DNA from: Flavobacterium crocinum
GTDB taxonomy: Bacteria; Bacteroidota; Bacteroidia; Flavobacteriales; Flavobacteriaceae
DNA length: 64,000 nt
NCBI RefSeq assembly: GCF_003122385.1
Contig: NZ_CP029255.1
Location: 1,054,001 to 1,118,000, forward strand
Direction: 5' to 3'
Part shown: in pieces, positions 21,001 through 29,293 of the stretch
Layout: each line of letters starts with the position of its first letter
Position numbering within the stretch: the stretch's first letter is position 1
Made by a program: the position numbers and the translations under genes
The notes under the pieces: model-generated
Databases searched by the model: none
What the model was told of the DNA's origin: nothing
The model's input: the letters and a program-made list of their open reading frames with translations, nothing else

Positions 21001-22654
21001 CTTTTGCTTTTGCAGCCTCTGCATCGGCTTTAGCTTTATCTGCTGTCGCTAGTTTTGCCTGTAAAGCTTCTGCGTCAGCCTTAGCTTTTGCATCAGCAGC
21101 TAATTTTATTTTTAATGCTTCTGCATCTGCCTGTGCTTTATCTGCCGCTAACTGCTCAGGTGTTTTCTGTTCAGCCACTTCAGATTTATTTGCAGCTGCT
21201 TTTGCTCTTGCAGCTGCCGCAGCATCTACTCTGGCTTTATTATCAGCAGCAAGTTTTATTCTACGTTGCTCTGCATCTGCTCTTGCTTTATCAGCGGCTA
21301 GCTGTGCTTGTGTTTTTTGTGTTTCAGCAACAGCTCTGTTTGCTGCAGCAGTTTGTGCTCTCGCTGCAGCTGCGGCATCTGCCTTTGCTTTTGCCTCTGC
21401 TGCTAGTTTTATTTTGATAGCTTCGGCATCGGCCTTAGCTTTATTATCTGCTTCTAGTTTAGCTTTTGCTTTCGCTTCGGCATCTGCTTTTGCTTTAGTA
21501 TCTGCTTCTAGTTTGGCTTTCGCTTTTGCCTCTGCATCTGCCTTCACTTTTTCTGCAGCTGCAAGTCTTGCTTGTTTCGCTTCAGCATCTGCTTGTGCTT
21601 TTGCTTCGGCAGCCAATCTGTTCTTTTCAGCTATTTCAGCTCTGTTAACCTGAGTTGCCTCTGATTTTGGCTTAGCCGGAACTGGTTTTGGTTTAGAAGG
21701 GTCAATAATCGATCCTTCATCGTCATCACCATAATAATAACTTCTGTTTTTAAATTTATAGGCAATTGCAAACTCATGTGATCCTCCCAGATTGGAGAAA
21801 TTGCCCATTCCCCTTTCATAATTATATTCTATAGCAATACTTGGAGTAATATTAATTCCAAGTCCTGCTGAAACTCCATAGAGTGTGTTATATCCTGCCT
21901 GAGCCCACACTCCTTGTTGAAGAGTCAGCATTCCTAAACCGGAAATAACGGTTTTATCTTTTTTAATCTCTGTTCTTACAATACCAGAGAATTTACTTCT
22001 GTCAAAAAAACCATAACTGTCAATATATCCGGTGTACATTGCATGCAACTGGATGGCTCTTTCCGGATCATCTTTTACCATTCCTGATCCGAAATTGTAA
22101 AGCACTAAATTGTTAATTGCTAATCCGAAATCTAAAAATTCTGTACCGTAATTAATTCCCGGATTTACTGTTAGCAACGTGCTTTTTGGAAAATCTCCCT
22201 GACCGATTGTAGCATCATCTGAAATGATTTTACCTGTATTTAAACCACTTTGATAAACTCCAACATTTAATCCAAAAGTCAAATTACTGTCCTGTTCTAA
22301 AACAATGTTGTGAGCAAAGTTTCCAATGGCTCCAAATACTGTCATTAATCCATAATTCTGCTGAAAAAGACCTGCCGAAAATGCTTCATTTTCTCTAAAA
22401 CGGCCTGAATAGTTGAACAAATAAGTCTGTGGTGCATTATCAAATTGTACCCATTGTCTTTTGTTATAAAAGCTTACATAGGGATTCGATTCACGAACAA
22501 AACTGAATGTTGGATTAATTATATATCTGTTAAACTTTAAAGAATTTCTGATAGGTAATGAAAACGAAACAACTCCATCCTCAGAAGCAGTCTGAGCATA
22601 GAGTACATTTGATAAACCGTAAAATAAAGTGATGAATAGTAGGATTTTCTTCAT
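18068..22654 (-). CDS. sprD: SprD, PorP-like domain plus giant coiled coil plus SPOR-like end
   Basis: A 1528-residue protein with a signal peptide (1-21). A PorP/SprF-like region (about 25-310) is followed by about 920 residues of near-continuous Ala/Lys/Glu/Asp heptad-like repeats (AEAKAKADAEA and variants, about 335-1255). A second coiled coil (about 1290-1420) leads to a C-terminal SPOR-like domain (about 1445-1528, GYYLIVAVHSS and KYYIYYEKYDG). In F. johnsoniae sprD mutants fail to spread. A PorP-like anchor with a TolA-like rod and a SPOR end suggests a protein spanning from the outer membrane towards peptidoglycan; that is inference. Its ATG is one base past the sprC stop, so the two are tightly coupled. 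Confidence 0.85.
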   Translation of the reverse strand: MKKILLFITLFYGLSNVLYAQTASEDGVVSFSLPIRNSLKFNRYIINPTFSFVRESNPYVSFYNKRQWVQFDNAPQTYLFNYSGRFRENEAFSAGLFQQNYGLMTVFGAIGNFAHNIVLEQDSNLTFGLNVGVYQSGLNTGKIISDDATIGQGDFPKSTLLTVNPGINYGTEFLDFGLAINNLVLYNFGSGMVKDDPERAIQLHAMYTGYIDSYGFFDRSKFSGIVRTEIKKDKTVISGLGMLTLQQGVWAQAGYNTLYGVSAGLGINITPSIAIEYNYERGMGNFSNLGGSHEFAIAYKFKNRSYYYGDDDEGSIIDPSKPKPVPAKPKSEATQVNRAEIAEKNRLAAEAKAQADAEAKQARLAAAEKVKADAEAKAKAKLEADTKAKADAEAKAKAKLEADNKAKADAEAIKIKLAAEAKAKADAAAAARAQTAAANRAVAETQKTQAQLAADKARADAEQRRIKLAADNKARVDAAAAARAKAAANKSEVAEQKTPEQLAADKAQADAEALKIKLAADAKAKADAEALQAKLATADKAKADAEAAKAKAAAAAAATPTQQKTAAQLAVERARANSEAAAKARLAAAEKAKADAEAARQARLAAAEKTKADAEERRLKLIADNQAKADAAEAKRKADAKAKAEAADMQSILAADAKAKADSDALQARLAAEAKAKAAAEAKTKSSIDAANKAKLAADAKAKAAEEAALKEKLAAEAKVKADEEARQALIAAEAKAKSDAEALKLKQAEEARQAQLAAEAKAKADAEALQAKLVADAKAKADSEAAAKAKLEADNKAKADAEAEKARLAAEAKTKADAEAEKAKLAADAKAKADMEALQAKLIADARVKADAEATAKAKAEAEAKKLQEAEDARQAKLAADAKAKADAEALKAKQAAEVKAKADAEAEKTRLAAEAKAKADAEALRIKQAADEKARVEEDARQAKLAADAKAKADAEAEKARLAAEAKAKADAEALRIKQAADEKARVEEEARQAKLAADAKAKADAEALEAKLAADAKAKADMVALQAKLLADAKVKADAEATAKAKAEAEAKKLQEEEDARQAKLAADAKAKTDAEAEKARLAAETKAKADAAALQAKQAAEEKARLEEEARQAKLAADAKAKADAEALKAKQAAEAKAKLDEEARQAKLAADAKAKADAEALQAKLAADAKAKADMAALQAKLLADAKAKADAEATEKLRAEEETRRLKEEEDRQAQLAAEKAKADAEAAALAAKAKDDTGKAIESLTQSVENTSKIQSDLLNQFKATVANKQKDLNDLKEENDLSERGIYREPKPFKSVAAENSQIEALKLQIADANKSMKNEIDRLTALYNDRLKKFPKNDPLNKAYLDKINELKAAQLQMEREGAALIADLERIKTETEIERKRRIKRAAYENDQGRYAQDVAALKRIKETTKLSNTPLTANDFDFGEEQSNMQIIKNIKNSDNGYYLIVAVHSSVEKRDEFLTKAVAAGRTDINFFYNVATSKYYIYYEKYDGLQEATKALEAKGNKPYNGKMAIVKVEN
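18900..21650 (-). repeat. Ala/Lys/Glu coding repeats of sprD
   Basis: About 2.75 kb of degenerate tandem coding repeats built on an 11-residue motif such as AEAKAKADAEA. The opposite strand is littered with long spurious ORFs rich in Ala, Ser and Leu because GCN and CTN codons mirror each other. Such a tract can gain or lose units by recombination, so length differences between strains are likely. Confidence 0.8.
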
Positions 22655-22655
22655 A

Positions 22656-24080
22656 TTATTTTATAACCGTTATTGATCCTTTTTTCTCACCTGCATCGCC
22701 TTTAATAACATAGTAATAAACCGGATTTACATTTTTAAAATCTATATTGCTTTGAGGCCAATCGCCTTGATAATTCATAACATCGAGTACTTTATCTCCG
22801 TTTGAACTTATAATAATGACTTGGGTGCTTGCATTTTTGTATTCATCAGGAATGTTCCAGTAGGGGTTCATTCCGCTTAATTTTATAATATTCGGAATAA
22901 CACTTGATGGTCCGGAATCTCCGTTTATTCGGAATGAAAATTCTCTGCTTGCAGTACAACCTGATATTTGAGAAATTTTCACTTTATAATTACCTTTTAC
23001 TGTAATTAAATAAGAACTTCCCGTTTCACCAGAAATTAGATTATCATTTAAATACCACTCATAAGTTGGAGTTTGAGCATCAGTAGTAACAGACACATTT
23101 AATGTTTCTCCTTCGCTTAACTTGTAACCATCCTGAGCATCGATACTAGCTTCAAAACCGTTACTTTGAAGATTAATACTTCCAGTAGCACTACATCCTC
23201 CAAAATCTACTTCAACAGAATAAACACCAGACTCATTTGTAGAATAGGTTCTATTGGTAGCTCCGTTAATAACATTGCCATCTTTTTTCCATTGATATTT
23301 GTTTCCAGATGTAGCCGTTAAAACTGTGCCTGTACCACTTGCACAAAATGGATTTCCTAGGCTAGAACTAATTGTTACTGCATTACCTGAAGACGAGTTT
23401 CCAACAGTAACCTGATTAGAACTAAAATTGGGATCAGTACATGAACCATAATCAACTGTCGCATAATAATCTCCTGCTGTATTTACTGTTAAGGTTTTTC
23501 CACTTTGTCCTGTTATAGCGATCTTATCTTTATACCAAATATACTTTAGGTTTGGATTGTTTAAAGGAGACGTTGCTCCTCCGTCTATTGATAAAGTAAG
23601 ACTTGAACCAGAACAAATTGTAGCAGTGTTTTCTTTATTATTTATTGAGAATGTTTCTTCGTACTCTTTGAAATAAGCTGGAAAAGATGTAGCTCCTGCA
23701 GAATTTCTAAATCTGGTACTTGCATAAGTTTGAGAACTTTTAATTCTTAAACCATAATTATCAGAACCTACAAGATTTACCGGTACTGCAAATTTTATAG
23801 TTTTTTGCGTAGCCGATAAATCTATAGTCTGTAATAAAGTTGTAGCAATTGGATTATTAGCTGCATCTAAAAGTTCTACAGTAAATGTAGTTCCTGCAGG
23901 AAAATTGGCATAACTAAAAGTTGCAAAAAATTCATTAAAAGAGTTACCCGCACAAAGTTTCTCTAAACCATCTAATTGTTGAGGAACTATCGTTTGAGCA
24001 TAAGAATTTGATCTAGCAAAAAATAGAATGCTAAATAAAATTAAAACTTTAAAAAAAGATAAAGTAATTTTTTGAATCAT
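22656..24080 (-). CDS. sprC: SprC, secreted Ig-like protein with T9SS-type C-terminus
   Basis: A 474-residue protein with a signal peptide (1-28), an N-terminal strand-rich region (30-150), then three Ig-like modules (about 155-225, 235-305, 310-385), each with paired Cys and a W residue such as YIWYKD, YQWKKDG and YEWYLND. The final 80 residues (VIIISSNGDKVLDVMNYQGD through VYYYVIKGDAGEK) look like a type B T9SS sorting domain. In F. johnsoniae sprC is needed for colony spreading but its biochemical role is unknown. The ATG overlaps the upstream stop by 4 bp (ATGA) and its stop is one base from the sprD ATG, so translation is probably coupled across the three genes. Confidence 0.82.
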   Translation of the reverse strand: MIQKITLSFFKVLILFSILFFARSNSYAQTIVPQQLDGLEKLCAGNSFNEFFATFSYANFPAGTTFTVELLDAANNPIATTLLQTIDLSATQKTIKFAVPVNLVGSDNYGLRIKSSQTYASTRFRNSAGATSFPAYFKEYEETFSINNKENTATICSGSSLTLSIDGGATSPLNNPNLKYIWYKDKIAITGQSGKTLTVNTAGDYYATVDYGSCTDPNFSSNQVTVGNSSSGNAVTISSSLGNPFCASGTGTVLTATSGNKYQWKKDGNVINGATNRTYSTNESGVYSVEVDFGGCSATGSINLQSNGFEASIDAQDGYKLSEGETLNVSVTTDAQTPTYEWYLNDNLISGETGSSYLITVKGNYKVKISQISGCTASREFSFRINGDSGPSSVIPNIIKLSGMNPYWNIPDEYKNASTQVIIISSNGDKVLDVMNYQGDWPQSNIDFKNVNPVYYYVIKGDAGEKKGSITVIK

Positions 24081-24487
24081 ATAGTGCGTGTTCTGGCTAA
24101 GTCTATACGCTCAAAAAACAAAATATCTATGAATGTTTCTGAAAAGTCATATTTATAGTTTTCGATGATATCTTTTGCAAGAATCGAAGTTGCTGTAAGA
24201 GATGAATCTTCTTTACAATCGTTTGATACTGTATTGGGTTCAGCCGCAATAGTAAGGCTATCCTTGGGGGTGGACATCCTTACTATTAACTGATTAAAAT
24301 TGTCTGAACTGCTGTTTTCAACTACAGCATTATTAGTTTTATTTTGGTCAATATCAGCCAACGTTGCACAACTATCAGAACAAACAGCCATTGTAGGTTT
24401 CCCTGCTGTATTCTGTGCATGTAGTGTTAACGAAATAGGCGAAACCAAAAATATTATATATAAAAAATATTTTTTCGTAGATACCAT
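24077..24487 (-). CDS. Small secreted protein of the sprB operon, function unknown
   Basis: A 136-residue protein with a signal peptide (1-24, LTLHAQ cleavage region). The rest is polar, with four Cys in the mature part (CSDSC near 36-40 and another pair-like region) and no recognised domain. The C-terminus is charged and aromatic (YDFSETFIDILFFERIDLAR). It overlaps sprC by 4 bp, so it belongs to the same transcript. F. johnsoniae has an extra unnamed gene at the matching position of its seven-gene operon. I do not recognise the family; a periplasmic or surface accessory role in gliding is only inferred from position. Confidence 0.7.
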   Translation of the reverse strand: MVSTKKYFLYIIFLVSPISLTLHAQNTAGKPTMAVCSDSCATLADIDQNKTNNAVVENSSSDNFNQLIVRMSTPKDSLTIAAEPNTVSNDCKEDSSLTATSILAKDIIENYKYDFSETFIDILFFERIDLARTRTI

Positions 24488-24589
24488 TATGTTTTGATCT
24501 TTATTTGGGTCCGTACAAGACGATACATAAATTGTGTCTGGGGACTTTATTAATAAAATTTACGCGTGGAAATAAAAATCGAAATCTAT

Positions 24590-25882
24590 TTATCTATTGC
24601 CGCTTGAAGCCGTGATTTTTCCTAATTGTAATCTGTAATCCGGCTTTTTTGGATTTGCGATATCAATGAATGTTTCATTGTTACTGCTTTGAGAATAAAC
24701 GTTAAAGAATACGCTATTTCCATACCAGCTCTCTAAATCTTCATTGTTAGAATTGTACTCTGTAAAGATGTTTCCGTTACATAAGTTAAAGTACATTTCT
24801 TCGAATTTGATTTTTTTAAGATTCGCATCGTTGATCTCAATTTTACTGTCTAATAAAACAGCAGGATTAAATCCAGAGATTACACTACGCTTTAATTCAA
24901 GAGAAGCTGTTTCTGCAACATAAACACATTCTTTTACTAATCCTGCCTGGATATCAGCTTTAATGTTTTCACTGTCATTAAGCATAGTAATGTTTGTAGC
25001 AGCTACAAGAGTTTGTTTTTTTGTAAAGTCTGTTTCGTTCTTTTTCTCATAAGATTTCACCTCCATACAACGAGATCCGTCTTTGTTACTTGATAAGTAA
25101 GAAGATCTAACAGCTAAAGAGTTGAATAAACGACATTGAACACCTTGTGTAAATTTGAAGTCGTCGTTAATAGATTTATAAGAAACTAATTTAGATGCAT
25201 TCACATCGCCACCAAAGAAAGCAAATGAGTCACCTCCGGAGAAGCTTACCATTACATTGTCGATAACTGTTTTGCTACCAACTCCAGCAATAGTTAAACC
25301 GTTGAAAGTATCAGCACCTTTAACTTTTTTACCCGCAAATTCGATTCTAACGAATCTTAAAATTCCAGAGTTTGAAGCTACGTTATCTCCACCATAAGTA
25401 GTAAGTGTTGGATCTAAATCAAGGTTATAAGAACCTACGTTTCCAAATTTATTAATTGGTGCATCACCAAGGATTACTACTCCACCCCAGTCTCCAGCTT
25501 TTTTCATGCTGCGGTTTGAAGTAAATACAATCGGGTCTGTTTCTAAACCATCTGCAATAATCTGAGCACCTTTTGTAACTACCAATGTTCCTTTTGTTTC
25601 GAAATCACCAATAATTAAAGTTCCAGGTTCAATTGTTAAAACAGCATTGTTTGTAACATATACGTTTCCTTGCAAAACGTAGATATTTCTTTTCAGCAAT
25701 TTAGTATTAACAGAAATGTTTCCTGCTAAAATTTGGTTTGCTTCTCCATAGTCCACTTTGTTAGGCTTAAATTCGGTCCAATTATTTAACCAATTGTTGT
25801 AGCCCATAATTCCTTTCTCTTGTTGAGCACTCATACTCGTAACCGTCAAAAGAACGCAGATTAATTGAGTAATTTTTTTCAT
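24590..25882 (-). CDS. Secreted right-handed beta-helix protein in the sprB operon
   Basis: A 430-residue protein with a signal peptide (1-19). After a short NWLNNWTEFKPN segment come ladder-like strands (VLQGNVYVTNNAVLTIEPGT, GTLVVTKGAQIIADG, GDWGGVVILGDAPI), the pattern of parallel beta-helix proteins common in Bacteroidota envelopes. A second set of rungs covers about 195-330. I see no typical T9SS sorting domain at the end (DYRLQLGKITASSGNR). It is the second gene of the operon, about 100 bp before the next one. A role in gliding or adhesion is suggested only by location; among the upstream operon genes none was reported essential for gliding. Confidence 0.75.
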   Translation of the reverse strand: MKKITQLICVLLTVTSMSAQQEKGIMGYNNWLNNWTEFKPNKVDYGEANQILAGNISVNTKLLKRNIYVLQGNVYVTNNAVLTIEPGTLIIGDFETKGTLVVTKGAQIIADGLETDPIVFTSNRSMKKAGDWGGVVILGDAPINKFGNVGSYNLDLDPTLTTYGGDNVASNSGILRFVRIEFAGKKVKGADTFNGLTIAGVGSKTVIDNVMVSFSGGDSFAFFGGDVNASKLVSYKSINDDFKFTQGVQCRLFNSLAVRSSYLSSNKDGSRCMEVKSYEKKNETDFTKKQTLVAATNITMLNDSENIKADIQAGLVKECVYVAETASLELKRSVISGFNPAVLLDSKIEINDANLKKIKFEEMYFNLCNGNIFTEYNSNNEDLESWYGNSVFFNVYSQSSNNETFIDIANPKKPDYRLQLGKITASSGNR

Positions 25883-25929
25883 GATTAGGGGGTATTAGGG
25901 TTAATAATAAATTTGGGTATGCGTAAATG

Positions 25930-25987
25930 AAAAAACTCCTCCCGAACTTTCTGAAATTTTCAGAACCCTCGAGAATGAGTCTTTTTT
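25930..25987 (-). terminator. Intrinsic terminator or attenuator inside the gliding operon
   Basis: On the minus strand a long imperfect stem has a perfect core TTCTGAAAA/TTTCAGAA (25965-25949) and outer arms AAAAAAGACTC / GAGTTTTTT, ending in six Us. It lies between the first and second genes. Read-through must occur if the operon is one transcript, so partial termination is the likely effect. Confidence 0.5.
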
Positions 25988-26073
25988 TATTTTGTTTTTC
26001 AAAAGCATTCCACTTAGATTTTATCCATCTACGTAAAGACTTCGAAAAAGGTTTTAAAAAAAATTAATCAATA

Positions 26074-26526
26074 TTACATTTCGTTCAAATCGTTGAACTC
26101 GTGTAATGATTTCAATGTACTTTCGTAAAATAAAATAGCAGCAATTAGATTTCCTTTATCAGAGTAAGGCATCATTTTTCTTTGGAATTCTACAGTTGTA
26201 TCCAAAAATGTTGATGTACCAACTGCCTGCGCATCTAATACTTTTTTGTGTTCGTTATCGTCCGGAATACCAAGATCGGCCATAGTAACTCCAGGTTTTG
26301 TAACCAAAGCAATGTAAGGAAGAGTTTTTACCAGAACTTTAATACGCTCAATGTATAACTCCAGAAGTTCCCCTTTTTGCATACCACTCAATTCTTTTTG
26401 ATCATGGTATTTACGAATAAGAGCTGTTGTGCTAATAATACTTCTTGGCGCGTTTTTAGCCTGTGCCGAAACGGCTGCAGTTGTTAAAATAAAAAGTGCA
26501 CTTAGTAGAGTAATTTTCCCTTTCAT
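26074..26526 (-). CDS. Small secreted protein, first gene of the sprB operon, unknown function
   Basis: A 150-residue protein with a signal peptide (1-21, AVSAQA) and a mature part that reads as mostly alpha-helical (LSGMQKGELLELYIERIKVL, then a long amphipathic C-terminal segment). There are no cysteines in the mature part and no domain I recognise. It follows the operon promoter directly with a leader of about 30 nt. A terminator-like hairpin separates it from gene two, so it may be expressed more highly than the rest. Function unknown; a periplasmic location is inferred from the signal peptide. Confidence 0.7.
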   Translation of the reverse strand: MKGKITLLSALFILTTAAVSAQAKNAPRSIISTTALIRKYHDQKELSGMQKGELLELYIERIKVLVKTLPYIALVTKPGVTMADLGIPDDNEHKKVLDAQAVGTSTFLDTTVEFQRKMMPYSDKGNLIAAILFYESTLKSLHEFNDLNEM

Positions 26527-26559
26527 AGATTCTTATTTATAATTGGTTGTTGATAAAAA

Positions 26560-26589
26560 CAAAAATATAGAAATTAACTTAAATTACAA
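26560..26589 (-). promoter_or_regulatory. Promoter of the seven-gene gliding operon
   Basis: On the minus strand TTG (26589-26587), 19 bp, then TATTTTTG (26567-26560) match the Bacteroidota consensus TTG-N17-23-TANNTTTG. Transcription would start near 26553, leaving a leader of about 27 nt before the ATG at 26526. Confidence 0.6.
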
Positions 26590-26928
26590 CTCGAATGATT
26601 TTTTTTTTCAAAAAAAAACCTTAAAAAAACCTTAAAAATCAGTCTTATGTCGAGAAAATGTGCGTTTTAACGGGCTTTTTGTTAAAATAGTTAAAATCAA
26701 AACCGTAAGATTACAGCTATAAAAAAGGCATTTTCTTTCTTTTAAATAATCAAAAAAAACTTACGTTTATCGGTTTTCTCAAAAAAATATTAACAAAAAC
26801 ATCTCGATATCTACTCATCTTGAGGTATTTATTAACAAAATTATTCTCGATAACGACAAAAAAAAATCTTAAAGAGCACTTTAAATTTTAAAAATATCAG
26901 TATCAAATAATCTTTCTCCCGAAAATTT

Positions 26929-26956
26929 TTGACTATATCATTTTCTTCTATCTTTG
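26929..26956 (+). promoter_or_regulatory. Promoter of holB, probably leaderless
   Basis: TTTG ending at 26931 is followed after 17 bp by TATCTTTG at 26949-26956. The ATG of holB is only 4 nt past this -7 element, so the transcript should begin at or within a base or two of the start codon. Confidence 0.6.
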
Positions 26957-26960
26957 CCCT

Positions 26961-28109
26961 ATGCAATTTTCTCAAATTTTAGGTCAAGATTATATCAAAA
27001 GCCACTTGATAAAAAGTGCTGCTTCTGGTAGAATTCCACATGCACAATTATTTGTTGGTCCGGAAGGAAGCGGTACATTAATAACTGCCATTGCTTATGC
27101 CCAGTATATTTTATGCGGTAATACCGGTGATGAAAATTCGAACGGAAATGATTCCTGTAATCTAAAGTTTGACAACATATCGCATCCCGATCTGCATTTT
27201 ATTTATCCGACCGTGACCACCGAAGATGTTAAGACAAAACCAAAAAGTTTAGATTTTATACAGGACTGGCGCAGTTTTATTCAGGAAATGCCCTACGGAG
27301 GTTTATTCGACTGGTACAAAATTCTGGGTGTTCAAAACAAACAGGGAGAAATTCGTGTCGAAGATGCTCAGGAAGTTTTAAAATCGCTTTCGTTGAAATC
27401 GTATGAAGGCGGTTATAAAATCATGATTATCTGGATGGCTGATAAAATGAATATTGCCGCTTCTAATAAACTTTTAAAACTTCTCGAAGAACCATCGGAT
27501 AAAACCATGTTTATTCTGATTTCTGAAAATGAAGAAGATATTATACAAACCATACGTTCCCGTTGTCAGGTAATTCATTTTAATGCACTTCCTGAAAAAG
27601 TGGTAACAGAAGCTTTGGTTACACGCGAAAATATTGATTCTAATTTAGCCAAAAAAATCGCGCATCAGGCACAGGGTAATTTTAACAAAGCATTGCATTT
27701 GTTAAAAGAAGACGATGATGAATTTCCGTTTGAACAATGGTTTGTCAATTGGGTTCGTGCTGCTTTTAGAGCAAAAGGAAATGCTGCGGCCATTCAGGAT
27801 TTAATTTCCTGGAGCGAACAAATTGCTGCACTGGGACGCGAAAGCCAGAAAAAATTTATTCAGTATTGTATCGAAATGTTCCGTCAGGCTCTCATGCTAA
27901 ATTATCAGGCTCCGGATTTGGTTTACATTGAACCAAAAGTAGATAAATTTAAACTGGAAAATTTTGCTCCTTTCGTCAATGGAAATAATATTCATGAAAT
28001 ATTCAAGGAACTTTCAGATGCTATGTATCACATTGAGAGAAACGGAAATGCAAAAATAATCCTAACCGATTTATCAATCAAACTGACTCGTTTAATTCAT
28101 AAAAAATAG
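26961..28109 (+). CDS. holB: DNA polymerase III delta-prime subunit
   Basis: A 382-residue clamp-loader subunit. It begins FSQILGQDYIKSHL with PHAQLFVGPEGSGT, the P-loop region in a form lacking the usual Lys, as in other delta-prime subunits that do not hydrolyse ATP. ILCG...C marks the shortened zinc-module region. KLLKLLEEPSDKTMFILISE and the SRCQVI arginine-finger (SRC) motif follow near residue 200. The C-terminal 150 residues are helical. It loads the sliding clamp as part of the gamma complex. A DoxX-like gene starts 7 bp after the stop and is probably cotranscribed. The start codon is supported by the promoter immediately upstream. Confidence 0.93.
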   Translation: MQFSQILGQDYIKSHLIKSAASGRIPHAQLFVGPEGSGTLITAIAYAQYILCGNTGDENSNGNDSCNLKFDNISHPDLHFIYPTVTTEDVKTKPKSLDFIQDWRSFIQEMPYGGLFDWYKILGVQNKQGEIRVEDAQEVLKSLSLKSYEGGYKIMIIWMADKMNIAASNKLLKLLEEPSDKTMFILISENEEDIIQTIRSRCQVIHFNALPEKVVTEALVTRENIDSNLAKKIAHQAQGNFNKALHLLKEDDDEFPFEQWFVNWVRAAFRAKGNAAAIQDLISWSEQIAALGRESQKKFIQYCIEMFRQALMLNYQAPDLVYIEPKVDKFKLENFAPFVNGNNIHEIFKELSDAMYHIERNGNAKIILTDLSIKLTRLIHKK

Positions 28110-28116
28110 ATTTCAA

Positions 28117-28500
28117 ATGAACAATGTTGCCTCAATCTTAATTTTAGCTTTTTTAGCTTTAACATTTTTACAGTCAGGTTACGAAAAAATATTTTACTGG
28201 AATGATAATGTTGCCTGGCTTAAAGAACATTTTTCTAAAACGAGATTAAAAAATCATGTACCACTGGCATTAGCGCATCTTTTAATTGTGGAATTAATTT
28301 CCGGAATTTTATGTGTTGTTGGAGGCATCCAGTTGTTCACAAATAATGGTCGTGAATTTGGTTTTTACGGAGCTATATTTTCATGCATCTCTTTGTTAAT
28401 GATGCTTTTTGGACAGAGATTAGCAAAAGATTACGATGGTGCGAGAACCATTGTGATTTATTTCATACCAGCCGTAATGGCTGTTTATTGGTTGAATTAA
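28117..28500 (+). CDS. DoxX-like small membrane protein
   Basis: A 127-residue protein with four hydrophobic segments (about 5-20, 48-68, 78-97, 108-124). The loop after the first contains KIFYWNDNVAWLKEHF, typical of the DoxX family. These are inner-membrane proteins of uncertain function, some linked to quinone or thiosulfate metabolism. It starts 7 bp after holB, so it shares that transcript. A repeat-containing 140-bp gap separates it from the thioesterase. The family assignment is good; no specific role can be given. Confidence 0.75.
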   Translation: MNNVASILILAFLALTFLQSGYEKIFYWNDNVAWLKEHFSKTRLKNHVPLALAHLLIVELISGILCVVGGIQLFTNNGREFGFYGAIFSCISLLMMLFGQRLAKDYDGARTIVIYFIPAVMAVYWLN

Positions 28501-28525
28501 ACCAATCTAAAAGTTTAAAAAATAA

Positions 28526-28586
28526 GCCACAGATTACAGAGATTTAAAGGATTAAAAAATCTGTGGAAATCTGTGAAATCTGTGGC
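28526..28586. repeat. Interspersed palindromic repeat of the CCACAGATT / AATCTGTGG type
   Basis: GCCACAGATT (28526-28535) and its exact complement AATCTGTGGC (28577-28586) bracket shorter copies of the same word (AATCTGTGGAAATCTGTG). Strings like this are scattered between genes in many Bacteroidota genomes. It would fold into a hairpin in RNA from either strand. Confidence 0.6.
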
Positions 28587-28641
28587 AAAAATAAAAATTG
28601 TTCGCTTTAGCGAACAGCAAATAAATTTATTATTCAAAAAA

Positions 28642-29151
28642 ATGAATCCAAAACATCCTTCAGAATCTCTGACTATTTTAACTGATTTAGTTTTACCGAG
28701 CGAAACTAATCCTTTAAACAATCTTTTTGGTGGCGAATTATTAGCCCGTATGGATCGTGCCGCAAGTATTGCTGCCCGCAGACATTCACGCCGAATTGTA
28801 GTTACGGCTTCTGTAAATCACGTTGCTTTTAACAGAGCCATTTCGCTTGGAAGTGTTGTAACAGTCGAAGCAAAAGTTTCAAGATCTTTTAAAAGTTCTA
28901 TGGAAGTTTTTATCGACGTTTGGGTAGAAGACCGTGAATCCGGAAACAGAACAAAAGCAAATGAAGCTATTTATACTTTTGTAGCTGTTGATGACACCGG
29001 AAGACCTGTTGAAGTACCACCAATTGTACCGGAAACCGAATTAGAAATTCAACGTTTTGATGCTGCCCTGCGCCGTAAACAATTAAGTTTATTACTGGCC
29101 GGAAAAATAAAACCGGCAGATGCAACAGAATTAAAGGCTTTATTTTTATAG
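28642..29151 (+). CDS. Acyl-CoA thioesterase, YciA-like hotdog fold
   Basis: A 169-residue single-hotdog protein. The signature NPLNNLFGGELLARMDRAAS (residues about 23-42) is the N..GG..L..MD motif of YciA/BACH-type acyl-CoA hydrolases, followed by ASVNHVAFNRAISLG and a strand-rich core to ANEAIYTFVAVDD. It hydrolyses acyl-CoA to free acid and CoA in the cytoplasm. I chose the ATG at 28642 because the longer frame from 28573 would translate the upstream repeat and the product would lose the usual N-terminus. It lies ahead of recA but a 140-bp gap makes cotranscription uncertain. Confidence 0.85.
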   Translation: MNPKHPSESLTILTDLVLPSETNPLNNLFGGELLARMDRAASIAARRHSRRIVVTASVNHVAFNRAISLGSVVTVEAKVSRSFKSSMEVFIDVWVEDRESGNRTKANEAIYTFVAVDDTGRPVEVPPIVPETELEIQRFDAALRRKQLSLLLAGKIKPADATELKALFL

Positions 29152-29293
29152 TTCAAATTTGTGACAATTTGGAACAATCAAACTTCCAAAAAAGAATTAA
29201 TTTTACAAATTCGAAATCTAACGTGTAAATTAAATAAAGAATTTTCTTATTTTTATCCGGAAAGACAAATAACAATTTAAGATATATAGAAAA

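Larger units (their letters stand above)
26527..26960. other. Divergent intergenic region between the sprB operon and holB
   Basis: This 434-bp gene-free stretch is very AT-rich and has many A/T runs. It contains the two outward promoters listed separately and nothing else I can support: no small ORF, no strong hairpin. The length leaves room for regulator binding upstream of the gliding operon. Confidence 0.6.

Noticed and set aside
20076..21653. Several plus-strand Ala/Ser/Leu-rich ORFs
   Set aside because: They are antisense shadows of the sprD coding repeats; low-complexity composition and no promoter or start context.
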